Assembly (NCBI GenBank): GCA_034509735.1
Contig: JACGWO010000002.1
Location: 26,087,636-26,151,635, forward strand
Direction: 5' to 3'
Source of the DNA: Sesamum alatum
Taxonomy: Eukaryota; Streptophyta; Magnoliopsida; Lamiales; Pedaliaceae
Length of the DNA: 64,000 nucleotides
In this document: positions 11,163 through 22,277 of the stretch, piece by piece
Position numbering within the stretch: position 1 is the stretch's first letter
How the letters are laid out: each line of letters begins with the position of its first letter
Position numbers and translations under genes: made by a program
The notes under the pieces: generated by a model
The model's database searches: none
What the model was told of the DNA's origin: nothing
Seen by the model: the letters and a program-made list of their open reading frames with translations, nothing else

Positions 11163-11277
11163 CGATAGCGTGGTCTCACGAGTCGTGCCACATCTATCGT
11201 ACTTAAAAGAAGCTGCACTATGTCATGAACGAAAAGTAGACCACTGTTACCTGTCTCACGAGTCGTGGAGGTAACAG
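11163..11277 (+). other. Twin leader hairpins carrying CACGAGTCGTG (element 3)
   Basis: Hairpin I (11163-11199) pairs CGATAG with CTATCG and GTGG with CCAC around TCTCACGAGTCGTG. Hairpin II (11244-11277) pairs CTGTTACC with GGTAACAG around the same apical motif. The spacer holds GCTGCACTATGTCATGAACG, also conserved. The pair lies about 370-450 nt before the gag ATG. Equivalent pairs in the other copia elements keep the apical motif while their stems change in a compensating way. Confidence 0.75.
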
Positions 11278-11643
11278 CGGGTCTATGATTCAGTTGATTC
11301 GGTCGGGTCTAACGCCCGATTAGCATGATTCGCTTGGAGTCCTCGGGATCATGTGAAAGGGTGAGGCAATTATCTTGAGAATCTCGTGGAACGAAGAATG
11401 GTATGGAATACCTTCGACAGGATTCTTCCCATGCGAATCGTAAAAGCGGGGTATGGGAAGATTCGCTGTGGATCCCAAGCCCACTAGGAAAAGGTTTCCC
11501 GAAAACAATGTTTGAAAGTATCGTGTTTTCGTATAAATAGTGGGAGGATTAAATGACTAAAGACCAAGCATTTAATTATTTATCAAACTTCTGCCTTTTA
11601 AATTTTGCTGATCGCGAACTCTATTTTTAAATATAGATTTAAA

Positions 11644-12655
11644 ATGTCTAAGAACCCACTATCCACCATACTTGAGACCAACAAATTTAATGGAACAAAT
11701 TACAACAACTGGTTGCACAATCTCAGGATAGTCCTAGACTACGAGAACCAAGGCTACGTCATGGACGAGCCTCTCCCTAGGACCTTACCAAAAGGATCCA
11801 CACTAGAAGAACGTCAGACGTTCGAGACTTGGCATAAGGATAACTGGAAGGTCCGTAGCATCATACTTGCTTCAATGACGAATGAGATTCAGAAGCAGTA
11901 TGAAAGGCTAGACGACGTCCCTTCCATTATGACTCGCCTTAAGGATTGCTATGCAGTCCCGGACCGGCATACTAGGTATGTCGCGACTAAGGCGTTCTTT
12001 AGAACCAAAATGACCGAAGGATCCTCTGTACAAGAGCACGGGGTTAAAATGCTTACCCTGGTGGAAAAAGCTCGAGGACCTAAAGGCAGGCCTCGATAAT
12101 GAGACGTACATAGATGTGATCCTTCAGTCTCTCCCACCCTCCTTTGACCAATTTATCGTCAACTAACAACATGAACGCACTTGAGAAAGGGCATTCATGA
12201 GTTGATCAATATGTTGGTACAATATGAGGCAACGACTAAGAAGTCCACGCCTTCGGTATTGTTTGGAGGTGCTTCGACTTCCAAGACGAAAGGCAAGGGT
12301 GCCGAACGTTGGAAAAAGAAGAAAGGGAAGGGAAAGGCCGTCAAAGCAGCTACAAACGCTAAGAGTGTTCCCATTGCCGAAGAGGGGAAAGACAAAGGAA
12401 AGGAAAATGTTGTCTCCGAGCAACAGTCAAAGGCATATGACATATGGTCACTAACTCTGCCTCTTGGGTATTAGATACCGGCTGTGGAGCTCACATTTGC
12501 AATGATTTGCAGGTGCTGAAAAGAAGCAGAAAACTGGGTAGCGGGGATATGATCCTGAAGCTTGGGAATGGCAAGGCCATCTCGACAGAAGCAGTAGGAT
12601 CCGCCACTCTAACAGTTAGTGATCGTATTAGTATAGAGTTAGAGCTACTTTATTA
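11644..12655 (+). pseudogene. copia gag and protease start, element 3
   Basis: From ATG 11644 the gag begins MSKNPLSTILETNKFNGTNY and stays open to the first of three single-A insertions (12065-12069, about 12165, about 12187). Together these add three bases and return to the original frame. The basic segment KKKKGKGKAVKAA follows. An 86-bp deletion near 12435-12440, relative to 33555-33640, removes the whole CCHC zinc knuckle. Protease starts with LDTGCGAHICNDL (about 12469). Coding stops at 12655, where an A2 LTR begins. Confidence 0.88.
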
Positions 12656-14757
12656 TGTTAGAATAGGTGACCATGTAAGCCAATTTTGGCAGGAATATGT
12701 AACCTATGTCTAGACAATTTCAGGTGTTTGATAAATCATTAATGAATAAAGAAGTGAATTTCATTTGGCATCGCTTTGTTTGTGTTCACTTATATTTGTT
12801 TTCCATATCTGTTCACTACGCAAACAAAGCCCACGGACTGAGAATCAATTTCGGGGACTGGGACTACGCTTGGAGGTAGGTCCATGGAATCAGTCTTCCC
12901 GAATCGGTCCGGAAATCTCCAAGTCAAGGAATCCCGAAAAATGGGTACCGGGATTCCATTTGAGACTTGCACTAAGCACCTGCTGTCGTGTTTCATCGAC
13001 GGGTGACTTGGGTCGTCTAAGCAGTGTTAGTGGGTTAGCATGCTAGGACGCAGCTGACTGAGGTGACTCGCGGGAACCGTCTTACGGAGGACCTTGAGTA
13101 TGGTCAGCAAGGTATGACGTGTATTCCCGGTTCCAACGGTACAGGCCAAGTCCTTTGACTTGAGGAATTGCTCAGTTTACCTGTACGTTAGGGCTGTATC
13201 TTAGATATGGTGAGAGATTGCCAGAATTCTCTTTGGTAGTCATAAGCCATGTCTAGTACAGTTCTGGTGTACAAAGTGACAGTAGTTTCCAAGAAAGGAT
13301 CTGTCTCCTGCCAATAGGTATTGACAGTTGAGTCTCATGTATGCTCTGTGTCTTGTCCCTAAAATCTGTGGCCACAGTAACTGAGCAGAAGGGAAGGATT
13401 CCCTTGCGGCGTTTAGTGAGGACAGACCGACACTTAGGTCCAAAATGGGTACCTGCATTATCCGTGCCCTAGACTCTAAGTGATGAGACCGAAGAGAGAA
13501 GGACAAGTGTACTGTTAGAGCCTAAATGTTCATCCCTGATATTTCACCTAGTCTCTAGTGCCATGGACCGTTGCTAGATGGCCACCCATGGTAACGGAAG
13601 GATTCTAGGAATCCGACCAAGTCTAGCTGAAAGGTGAACCTAAAGAGTCACACACTATCCACACACATTTAGATATTTAATTAGGAATTAAATATTGGAG
13701 TGAAGGAATGATTAAATTGGATTTAATTCGGGTCCTTTATTTTTCTTGGAGAAATAATTCCTTCTATTAGATATAAGGAATTAAATGATAAATTAGATTT
13801 ATCAAAGGGATTTATTTAATGGGCTTAAATAATATTTATATTTTAGCCTTTGGAAATATTTAAATAGTTTTAAATATTCCATTAAATTAAATTAAATCAA
13901 CGGTGAGATGAATGGGAGAGATGGATGGCTAGGATTGTTTTGACTAGGTCAAAACACTACTTTGACTAGGACTTTGACTAGGTCAAAATCCTAGTCAAAA
14001 TAGAGTTCTTGAAAGAGGAGTTTAAAGAGGATTAGACTCCTCTTCTATATAAACCCCTAGCATCCTACAAGTTGAAGGATGATGAAACTCCAACACACAC
14101 ACTACAACACACACACACGGATTCTCTCTCCCTCTCTCTCGTCCGATTCTCTCTCCTCTCCAAGAAATATTTTCTTGGTTCTTTTTGTTCTTGGAACATT
14201 AAGAACTTGATGAATCAATACCATTAATCAATAATGTGTTATTGATTCATCCACTCCAAAAACAAAACTTGTTCGTTGCTAGCACGACGTGCAAGATACG
14301 TGGGTGGATCGTGTGTCACAAAGACGAGATCTTGGTGCAAAACGGGGAACAACGCTTGTAGCCGTTGAAAGACGAAAACGACAACGGGTAGGTCTCGTTT
14401 TAATTTTTCGTCCTCTCTTTAATTTCCAACCCTATGGCCTCCATGATTTATTTTGTGTTATTCGTTCATGAGATACACCGAACGCCCGGGAAATTTCAAA
14501 GGCACACCCTTTGAAACGTGTTTTAATTTAAAAGCATGTTTAAATTCCATATTTAATTTTAATTATACCGCGCTTCCGCATTCGCGCTTTTCCCGGGACG
14601 ATCCATAATTTCTTTCAGTGGTATCAGAGCCCGGTTCGGTGTATAGGCCTAGGGTTTATGTGCGTTTTAAGCATGAAACGTGATTTAGCATGTTTTAATT
14701 GAATCTTGAATTTCTTGATTATTAAAGCATGTTATTTTATTGCTTTTAATTCGTGTG
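12656..14757 (+). mobile_element. Copia element 4, truncated (LTR A2 plus start of leader)
   Basis: The A2 LTR (12656-14617, 1962 bp) interrupts the protease of element 3 after TATTA (12651-12655). It starts TGTTAGAATAGG and ends TTTCTTTCA. W-box-like TTTGACTAGGTCAAA motifs lie at 13940-14000, TATATAAAC at 14046-14054 and the U5 hairpin TTTCAAAGG-CACAC-CCTTTGAAA at 14494-14516. The PBS TGGTATCAGAGC is at 14619-14630. After about 140 nt of leader the sequence jumps at 14757/14758 into the 3' end of an internal region. The rest of this element is deleted, and no matching TATTA is found. Confidence 0.82.
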
Positions 14758-14808
14758 AAGATGGGGATTAAACATATGGGAGATTGGCTTTAAGGTCAAG
14801 TCGGAGAT
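14758..14808 (+). other. 3' end of a copia internal region with PPT, joined by deletion
   Basis: It begins AGATGGGGATTAAACATATGG and ends GGTCAAGTCGGAGAT, matching 36766-36815, the pol end and polypurine tract of element 1. It is joined to leader sequence at a GAA microhomology. It most likely belongs to element 3, since it runs into that element's 3' LTR. Confidence 0.75.
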
Positions 14809-14832
14809 TGTCAGAATAGGTGACCATGTAGC
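14809..14832 (+). repeat. First 24 bp of the 3' LTR of element 3
   Basis: It reads TGTCAGAATAGGTGACCATG followed by TAGC, the start of an A-type LTR. It ends in GTAGC (14828-14832), the target duplication of the solo B LTR that follows. The remainder of this LTR resumes at 17060. Confidence 0.85.
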
Positions 14833-17054
14833 GGTTGGAATAGGTGATCAGAAAGCCAATAGGTTTGGCAATTTGTAACCTATCCGACAACTTGATGTGA
14901 ATGTAATATTATTATGTGATGAATAAGATGAGTGTTCGTCACCAATGGTACCTTCTTTGTTGCGCTCATCTTACATTTGTTAAAATGGTGTTTAACTTAT
15001 ATCGCAACAAAGCCCACAGACCATGGATAACAACTCGTGCAGTTGGGCCACGCATTGGATGGTGGTCATGAAACCAACTGATTAAGAGTTGGGTCTGAAA
15101 CGTTCCAAGTCGAGGACCTCGAGACAGGGCATCGAGAGTCCTATTGAGACTTGCGTCAAGAGTCGTGTTCATTGGATGAGTGCCGTGTTTCATCGGCGAC
15201 AGGCGGGACGCCTACACGATCTTGATGGGTTGGTCGACTGGGGTCGAGCCGACTGGACTGACTCGCGGGGATCATCATATGGAAGCCTTGGAGGCTTGGT
15301 CGGTATGATTGGTTTTCCCCGGTTCCGATAGTACGGGAGTAATCCTCAGACTTGAGGGATCATGGCAGTCGCGTGCACAGGACGGCTGTATCTTGGATCT
15401 GGCGAGAGGTAATCATTCTGTAAGATGATTATCATAAGCCTTGTCCAGTGCAGTCAGAATGTGTAGCGAGGACAGTGGATTCCAAGAAGAGGATCCGTCC
15501 CCTGTCAGTATGTGACAGAGGTATCTCCTATGCACTCGGAGACACGTTCATGCTGTTTGAAGCTATGGCCACAGTGGTTGGTCGAACAGGGAATGGTTTT
15601 CCTGTGTCGACACAATGAAGCATACGTGGTCTCGAGTATTAAGCATAGATGCCTAGTCAAGGATGGGAACCGACGCCCAATTCCATACCTTAGACTAAGG
15701 CCGGGAGACGGTTGACGGAAGGATCGTACCCGTACGGAATCGGCGCCTAAATGTTCACGGCAATTCACCTAGTCTTTAGTGCCATGGACCGTTGCTAGAC
15801 GGCCACCCATGGTAACGGGCCCTTGTGGGACACGAGCCCAAGTCTAGCTGAGGGTGAACCTAAAGGGTCACACACAAATCACCGAGGAGGTTGAGAGATC
15901 GACTTGGAGTCAATCTCGAAGGATAAATAAGTAATTGGATTACTTAAGGGAAAGTCCATTGGATGGACGGGCCGATATTGTATCGGGCTTTTCATTTTAA
16001 TCGGTAAATTAAATTTTTCGATTAAATATGGAAAGATGAGACGTTGAGACGTTGGATCTTTTAATTGGATTAAAAGATCAACGGGAATAATTTAAATGGA
16101 CATTAAATTGGATTTAATGTTGGGTTTGTCGTAATTAGATTACGATAAAACCCGGTCCGTTAAATTATACCCGAGAGGAGAAATAATTCCTAATTTGGAA
16201 TAGGAAGAAGTTGGACTTCTTCCCTTAATTAAACATGGCCGACATGCTCCCTTGGAGGAAGCAAAATCAGCCATGTTTCATGCTAGGTGGTATGTTGACT
16301 TGTCTCTTTTGGAAAGAGACAAATCAACTCCAATCAAGCTCTTCCTTTTTGGTATGATTTGATCATACCATAAATTTTGGTAGGCTTGATTGAAGAATTG
16401 ATGGTGATGAATCTAGACATCCTTGGATGAACCTAGACACATTCCAATAATCACATTAATTATGTATATATATTAGAATATACAACACCTAGCATAAGTG
16501 ATTCATTATTCATTTTTTTCTAGGAAAAAAGAGAAGACAAAAATCCTCTCCTCTCTCTCAAAATTTCGTGCTCCCTCCCTCTCTTACACTTGTGTTCTTC
16601 ACTTGATTTTGAATCAAGAAGAAGAACAAAGTAAGTTTAAGAGAACACTAATTCATAGTGTTCTTCTCTTAAACCGATTCCTTCCTAAACCCGTTCTTTT
16701 CTAGCAAGAAGAACGTGTGTTTTCTTCCGGTGTGGTGTGGATCACCTTTGGAGAATCCATACGTTTGGATTTCGTGAGCATTCCGGAGAAGGAACAACGC
16801 TAGTAGCCGGGAGCATACGCTAAACAATCAAAGGTAACGGTTTATTACGCTTTGATTGATTTAATTTGTATATCTATGCCCTATGTGTTTAAATATATGT
16901 TTTAATATTTACACATCCTACATCGAATGCCCAGTTGAGCACCCAAGGGTATACCCCATGGGATTTCGCGTATTTTGAATTTGATTTAAATTTACGCAAT
17001 TTCTCGCCTTTCTCGCTTCCGCTCGCGCTCCCGGGCGGATCCGCTTGTCCTTCA
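14833..17054 (+). mobile_element. Solo LTR B inside the 3' LTR of element 3
   Basis: The 2222-bp repeat starts GGTTGGAATAGGTGATCAG (terminal T mutated to G) and ends GCTTGTCCTTCA. It is flanked by GTAGC at 14828-14832 and 17055-17059. The shared core is at about 15745-15880. A TATA-like stretch (TATGTATATATATT) lies near 16461. An inverted repeat of 15-18 nt sits at 16636-16673. The U5 hairpin is at 16942-16962. It is the same family as 23012-25236 and the reverse LTRs at 43747 and 51857. Confidence 0.88.
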
Positions 17055-17059
17055 GTAGC

Positions 17060-19034
17060 AAATCTTCGTAGGCGAATTGTAACCTATGTCTGAACAATTT
17101 CGAGGATTAGATAAATCATTAATGAATAAGAAGTGAAATTCATTTGGTATTTACATTGTTTGTGTTCACTTTATCTGCTTTATATTTCTGTTTACTATGC
17201 AAACAAAGCCCACGGACTGAAAACACATTTCGGGGACTGGGACTACGATTGGAGGTAGGTCCATGAAATCAGTCCCGCCGAATCAGTCCGGAAATCTCCA
17301 AGTCAAGGAATCTCAAAAATGGGTACCAAGATTCCCCTTGAGACTTGCACTAAGCATCTGTTGTCGTATTTCATCGACGGGTGATGAAGGTCGTCTATGC
17401 AGTGTTAGTAGGTTGCCTGCTCGGGCAGCTAACTGAGGTGACTCACGGGAACCGTCTTACGGAGGACCTTGAGTAGGGTCGGTTAGGTATGACGTGTGTT
17501 CCCAGTTCCAACAGTACAGGTCAAGTCCTTCGACTTGAGGAACTGCTGAGTTTACCTGTATATCAGGGTTATATCTTAGATATGGTGAGAGATTGCCAAG
17601 AAGCACTTGAGTAGTCATAAGCCATATCTAGTGCAGCTCCGGTGTACAGAGTGACAGTAATTTCCAAGAAATGATCTGTCTCCTGTCAAAAGGAATTGAT
17701 TGTTAAGTCTCACAAATGCTCTGAGTCTTGTCCCTAAAATATGTGGCCACAGTAACTGAACAGAAGGGAAGGTTTCCCTTGTGGCGTTTATTAAAGGACA
17801 GACCGACACTTAGGTCCAAAATGGGTACCTGCATTTTTCGTGCCTAGACCCTAAGTGGTGAGACCGTAGACGGAAGGAAAAATGTACTGTTAGAGCCTAA
17901 ATGTTCATCCCCGTATATTCACCTAGTCTCTAGTGCCATGGACCATTGCTAGATGGCCACCCATGGTAACGGGCAGATTCTAAGAATCCAACCAAGTCTA
18001 GTTGAAGGTGAACCTAAAGAGTCACACACAAACCGCACACATTAAAGTATTTAATTTGGAATTAAATATTTGGAGAACTGGAGCGATTAAATTGGATTTA
18101 ATCGGGTCCTTAATTTTCTTGGAAAGAATTAATTCCTTCTATTAGATAAAAGGGACTTATCTAATAAATTAGATTTATTAAAAAATTAATTTAATGGGCT
18201 TAGAATAAATATTTATATTTAATATATTTATTTATTGCCCTTGGAATATTTAAATAGGTTTTAAATATTCCATTAAATTAAATTAATGGTTGAGATTAAA
18301 AGGAGTGATGGATGGCTAGGATTTATTTGACTAGGTCAAAGAACTACTTTGACTAGGACTTTCACTAGGTCAAAATCCTAGTCAAATTAGTCTTCTAAAG
18401 AGTTGGAGTTTGAAGAGGAATGGATTCCTCCTCTATATATACTCCTAGCCCTTCACTTATGGAGAGATGATGATTCTCAACACACACACACACACTCGAG
18501 TTCTCTCCTCTCATCTCGGCCGCGCCTCTCTCTCTCTCTCTCTCTCCAAGAAAATAATTTCTCTTGTTCTTTTGTTCTTCAACAATTGAACAAAGGAGGA
18601 TTAATCCCGTTAAAACTAATAACGTGTGATTGATCCGTCCTCTCCAAAATACTTGTTCATTCTCTAGCATTAAGTTCAAGATACATGGGCGGATTGCGTG
18701 TCACAAATTAGAGGGTCTCCCATACGAGATCTTGGAGCAAATGAGGGAACAACGCGAGTATAGGTTAGAAGAGAAAAACGACGAATCGTTAGGTTTTCGT
18801 TTACGTTTTTCGTCTTCTTTATTTTACAAATCCTATGGCCTCCATGATTGCTATGCATGTGTTTATAATTCATGAAATACACCAAACACCCGGGAATTTC
18901 AAGGGCACACCCCTTGGACGTGTTTTATTTTAATACGTATTATGCATGTTTAAATTTTGTAATTTAAATTATACCGCGCGCTTCCGCATTCGCGCTATTC
19001 CTAGGACAATTCACACGCCTACCCAAGGCTTTCA
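17060..19034 (+). repeat. Main part of the 3' LTR of element 3 (A1)
   Basis: It continues the 24 bp at 14809-14832 (24 + 1975 bp) and ends AAGGCTTTCA followed by TTTTC. A TATA box TCTATATATAC starts at 18432, W-box-like motifs lie at 18330-18385, and the U5 hairpin is at 18899-18917. The sequence is closer to the 7467 LTR than to the A2 LTRs. Confidence 0.88.
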
Positions 19035-19039
19035 TTTTC

Positions 19040-20960
19040 AAGATATGCACGTTAGTATCAAGAGTGGCCATAGTGAGGGTCCTTACAGTGATGGTATGAG
19101 TGTTGCAGTCGGCTAAAGATCTAGCCAGTCGGGCAAGATAATATGCGTTGGTGTTTTTAGTCGGGGAATTTGATGGATCTGAAAGCTTTTCAACCTATTC
19201 TTAGGGTCGCTTATTTCCTAGAGGTATCCCTTCATGTGGTCCTCCTTGACATCGTAGGTGCCTCCTACCTGGTTAGTTATCAATTGGGAGTCGGAGTAGG
19301 TGGTTACGTTCCTCGCTCCTGCATCTTAATGCTTGCTATGAGGGCTTCATATTTGGCCTCATTATTTGAGGCCTTGAAGTCAAATCTCAAGGCGAATTCC
19401 AGCTCATATCCTTCTGGGCTAGTTAGCATGATACCTACCCATATAGGTGGAGGAGCCATCACATGGAGTAACCATGTTCCTTTATCTTCTTCGGTAGGTG
19501 CAGTTTCAGTTATGAAATCAGCGGAGGCCTGGGCTTTGATAGGCATTCTAGGCTGATAGGAAATTTCATACTCGTTGAGCTCAACAACCCATTTAATCAT
19601 CTTGCCAGAAGTCTCAACTTTCCCCAATGTAGTTTGCAGGGGAGTGTTAGTGCGCACAATTATAGAATGTGAAAGAAAGTAAGGGCGTAATTTTCTAACA
19701 GTTGTTACCAGGGAAAATGCTAATTAACTCAGGGTAGCACTTCTCAGTGCCATGTAATACCTTGCTGACGTAGTATATTGGTTTATGTACTCCGTCTTCC
19801 TCTTTTATGAGTATGGAACTCACTGAGTGCTGACCTACAGCAAAGTATAAGTATAATGTCTCACTTGGTGAGGGTTTGGTGAGCAAAGGCAGCTCGACTA
19901 GGTAAGCCTTTAGGTCTAGGAAAGTTTGTTCGCAATGTTCATTCCGTGCATAGTCCTTGGCCTTCCTCAAAGCCTTGAAGACGGGAAGGTTATGCTCAGC
20001 AGAGCGGGATATGAACATACTGAATGTAGCAATGCGGCCAGCAAGTTTCTGCACATCATTAAGGTTGGTAGGAGGTCTCATCTCCTGGATTGCTCGTATT
20101 TTATCCGAGTTGACTTCGATACCCTTCTCTATCACTATGTAGCCGAGGAATCGACCACTTCGAACACCGAATGCGCATTTGGCCGGGTTCAACTTCATGT
20201 GGTATTTTCTAAAGGGTGCTGAAGCTTTCAGCAAGGTCTGTGATGTGCTGATCCGTCTGCTGGCTCTTCAACAGGATGTCGTCCACGTACACTTCCATGT
20301 TGTGTCCCAGCTGTTCTCGGAACATGCGGTCAACTAACCATTGTTACGTAGCACTTGCTTTTTTTAACCCAAAGGGATGTCGTCCATGTACACTTCCATG
20401 TTGCGTCCCAGCAGTTCTCGGAACATGCGGTCCACTAACCATTGGTACGTAGCACTTGCTTTTTTTAGCCTAAAGGTATAACTATATAGCAATATGTCCC
20501 CCCGGACTTAATGAAGCTTACTCGCTTCTGGTCATCGGGGTTAAGCATAATCTAGTGGTAACCCTGCTAAGCATCCATTAGACTTAGCAGTTCATGACCA
20601 GAGGTTGAATCCACCATATGGTCTATACGAGGTAAGGGATAGAAATCTTAGGACATGCCTTATTCACGTCTCAAAAATCGACATACATGCGCCATTTATT
20701 ACCAGGCTTAGGGACAAGTACTACATTGGATAACCATTGGGGAAATTGGATCTCTTTGATGTGCCTTGCATCAAGGAGCTTGCTTACCTCCTCCTGGATA
20801 ACCTTGTCCTTCTCAGGACCAATAGCCTTTCTTTCTGCTTCACAGGAGGAACAGTTGGATCTAAGTTCAGGTTATGTACTGCAATGTTGGGGTAAATACC
20901 TGCTAGGTCTCGGCCTGTCCAAGCGAAGACATCTACGTTTTCCTACAGAAAGGTGGTTAG
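19040..20960 (-). pseudogene. Gypsy reverse transcriptase and RNaseH remnant
   Basis: On the minus strand the RT start (WLSNVVLVPKPGNKWRMYVD) lies near 20670-20750 and YVDD near 20280-20390. RT C-terminus and RNaseH are open at 19695-20234, with LNPAKCAFGV, GRFLGYIV, and PIYYVSKVLHGTEKCYPEL. A second RNaseH frame at 19304-19657 has ISYQPRMPIKAQASADF and FKASNNEAKYEALIA. Stops, frameshifts and a 101-bp tandem duplication over YVDD inactivate it. The RNaseH style fits the Tat lineage. Confidence 0.8.
20275..20476 (-). repeat. 101-bp tandem duplication across the YVDD motif
   Basis: Two adjacent copies, 20275-20375 and 20376-20476, both start GATGTCGTCCA and both end in AAAGG. They differ by a few substitutions. 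Each encodes the YVDD active site on the minus strand. Because 101 is not a multiple of three, the duplication breaks the RT frame. Confidence 0.88.
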
Positions 20961-21450
20961 TCAGTCGCCTCGCTAAATTAGGGTTCACTTTGGAGCCGAT
21001 ACCGGTGGTTTTGTCTGGCTCTCCAGGTACTAGCTAGACAATCAACAGCTCCTCCGTAGGCTGAACTCGAGCAGGAATTTTGTTTCCTTGCTCATCGCGC
21101 TGCATAGGTTTTTCCTCTTCTCCTTGCTAGGCAGGTACAACGTCTGGGTTGGACACCAGGGCTAGAAGTTCACCACCCGAAGCAGCAACGGTGCTAGCTG
21201 GAGCAAGGAAGGCACTAACGGGCATAGGGACGACACCAGCTGGAGCAGGGAAGGCCATAGCTAGAGCGTGCCAATTGACAACTGGAACTGGGAGGCCACC
21301 AGCTGGAGCTGGGTCACTAGCTGGAGCAGCCAGCGCCCCTCATTTGTTCGGAAGGTAGGATGGTGGATCCTACTGCAGCATGGAGAGAGGTATCACTCGA
21401 GAAAGATCCAACATTATCCGAATAAGCCATTTCTCACGCTAGAGCTCAAG
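20961..21450 (-). pseudogene. Gypsy gag remnant, Ala/Pro-rich
   Basis: Only about 490 bp lie between RT and PBS, so most of gag and protease is deleted. The plus strand shows degenerate AGCTGGAGCA-type repeats at 21190-21330, which read as Ala-Pro-Ala repeats on the minus strand. No zinc knuckle or protease motif is seen. The plus-strand frame at 21149-21358 follows from the same repeats and is not a gene. Confidence 0.5.
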
Positions 21451-21470
21451 TGTTCCCACAGACGGCACTA
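21451..21470 (-). other. Gypsy primer binding site
   Basis: The minus strand reads TAGTGCCGTCTGTGGGAACA. It resembles the TGGCGCCGTCTGTGGGAAC site of many plant gypsy elements, usually assigned to tRNA-Asp, with two C-to-T-type changes. It lies directly inside the LTR boundary at 21472. Confidence 0.7.
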
Positions 21471-21471
21471 A

Positions 21472-22277
21472 TGATGCTTATCACAGTCTAGCAACACCAT
21501 AAAATGTCGAAAGATCTTCATGAAAGTCTCAAGATTGTAGGGGAGACTAACTTGCAGAGAGGGGTTAACACTCCGATGCTTAAGTCAGTAATGTTGAAAC
21601 TAAATGTAATAAAGGGAAAACTTGAATAAAGTGAGAAAAAGGGTAAAGTGATATGTTGTAGTGATAATTTGTGTGAGAATGTGTTCAAAAATAGCTTTAA
21701 GTTGGAGAGAAAACTGTGTCCAAAGTGAGTGTCAAGAGAGTATAGATGTTACTTGAAAGTTGAGTGAATCTGAATTGTCCCGAATGATTGCACACTGTGT
21801 TATTGTATAACTTGTGTTGAACCCAATTTTGGAGGAATTAAGTTGGATGCCATATATTTTTGGAAACTTTGGGAAGTTATCTTCTCAACCCAACAAACCA
21901 CACAAGAATCGGAGTTGAATTGATGAAGATATTGCTGCTTGAGTCAATCCTGTCACATCTGCCATGTTTTCAAGGAAAGCAGCTACCTGCTGAGAAAGAC
22001 CTGGATTCTGTCCAATCTACTTTGAATTTAGATAAGATATTTCATTATGTCATGGCCCTATGTGTTGGCTAGCTGTGTGAAGTGGAATTCGAGCTATTTG
22101 ATAACTAGGCTTGTTGTACGAGCTTTTTTCGTGGGCCTACCAGGTTAGTGCATAAAAGTTAGGCTTATGTATGAAAGTTCTTACTGTTTTGGGCTTGACG
22201 GCCTTGGCCTACTGGACTGCCTGGCCTGGAGGCCTATCCCTAGCTCTTGGGCTGGCCTAGTGGATTTTGTGGGGGCA
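21472..22277 (-). repeat. 5' LTR of the gypsy element
   Basis: The boundary TGATGCTTAT next to the PBS is clear. The outer end is probably GGGGGCA at 22277 (or GGGGGCATCA at 22280). The size would be about 806 bp. No partner LTR was found to the left, so the outer boundary is not confirmed by a target duplication. Confidence 0.6.

Larger units (their letters stand above)
7467..19034 (+). mobile_element. Ty1/copia element 3 (LTR type A1), gutted by nested insertions
   Basis: The outer TG...CA ends are flanked by TTTTC at 7462-7466 and 19035-19039, proving one insertion into the gypsy element. It retains a 5' LTR, PBS, long leader, gag and the start of protease. At 12656 another copia LTR begins. 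The rest of pol is missing, and the terminal 51 bp of an internal region (14758-14808) lead into the 3' LTR, which is split by a solo B LTR. Both A1 LTRs share features such as TCTGAACAATTTCGAGGATT that the A2 LTR at 12656 lacks. Confidence 0.85.
806..22277 (-). mobile_element. Ty3/gypsy element, Tat-like, deleted and interrupted
   Basis: Read on the minus strand the order is 5' LTR (21472-22277), PBS, gag remnant, RT, RNaseH, then, beyond the inserted copia element at 7467-19034, integrase zinc finger and C-terminal part, a tandem-repeat spacer and an antisense extra ORF. This order, with an antisense ORF downstream of pol, is known for the Tat lineage. Most of gag-protease and the middle of the integrase core are missing. 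No 3' LTR matching 21472-22277 is seen on the left, so that end is truncated or lies outside. The element is dead. Confidence 0.75.

Noticed and set aside
12656..17054. A single complete copia element from 12656 to 17054
   Set aside because: The two LTRs belong to different families (A2 and B), the flanks TATTA and GTAGC differ, and the B LTR has its own GTAGC duplication.
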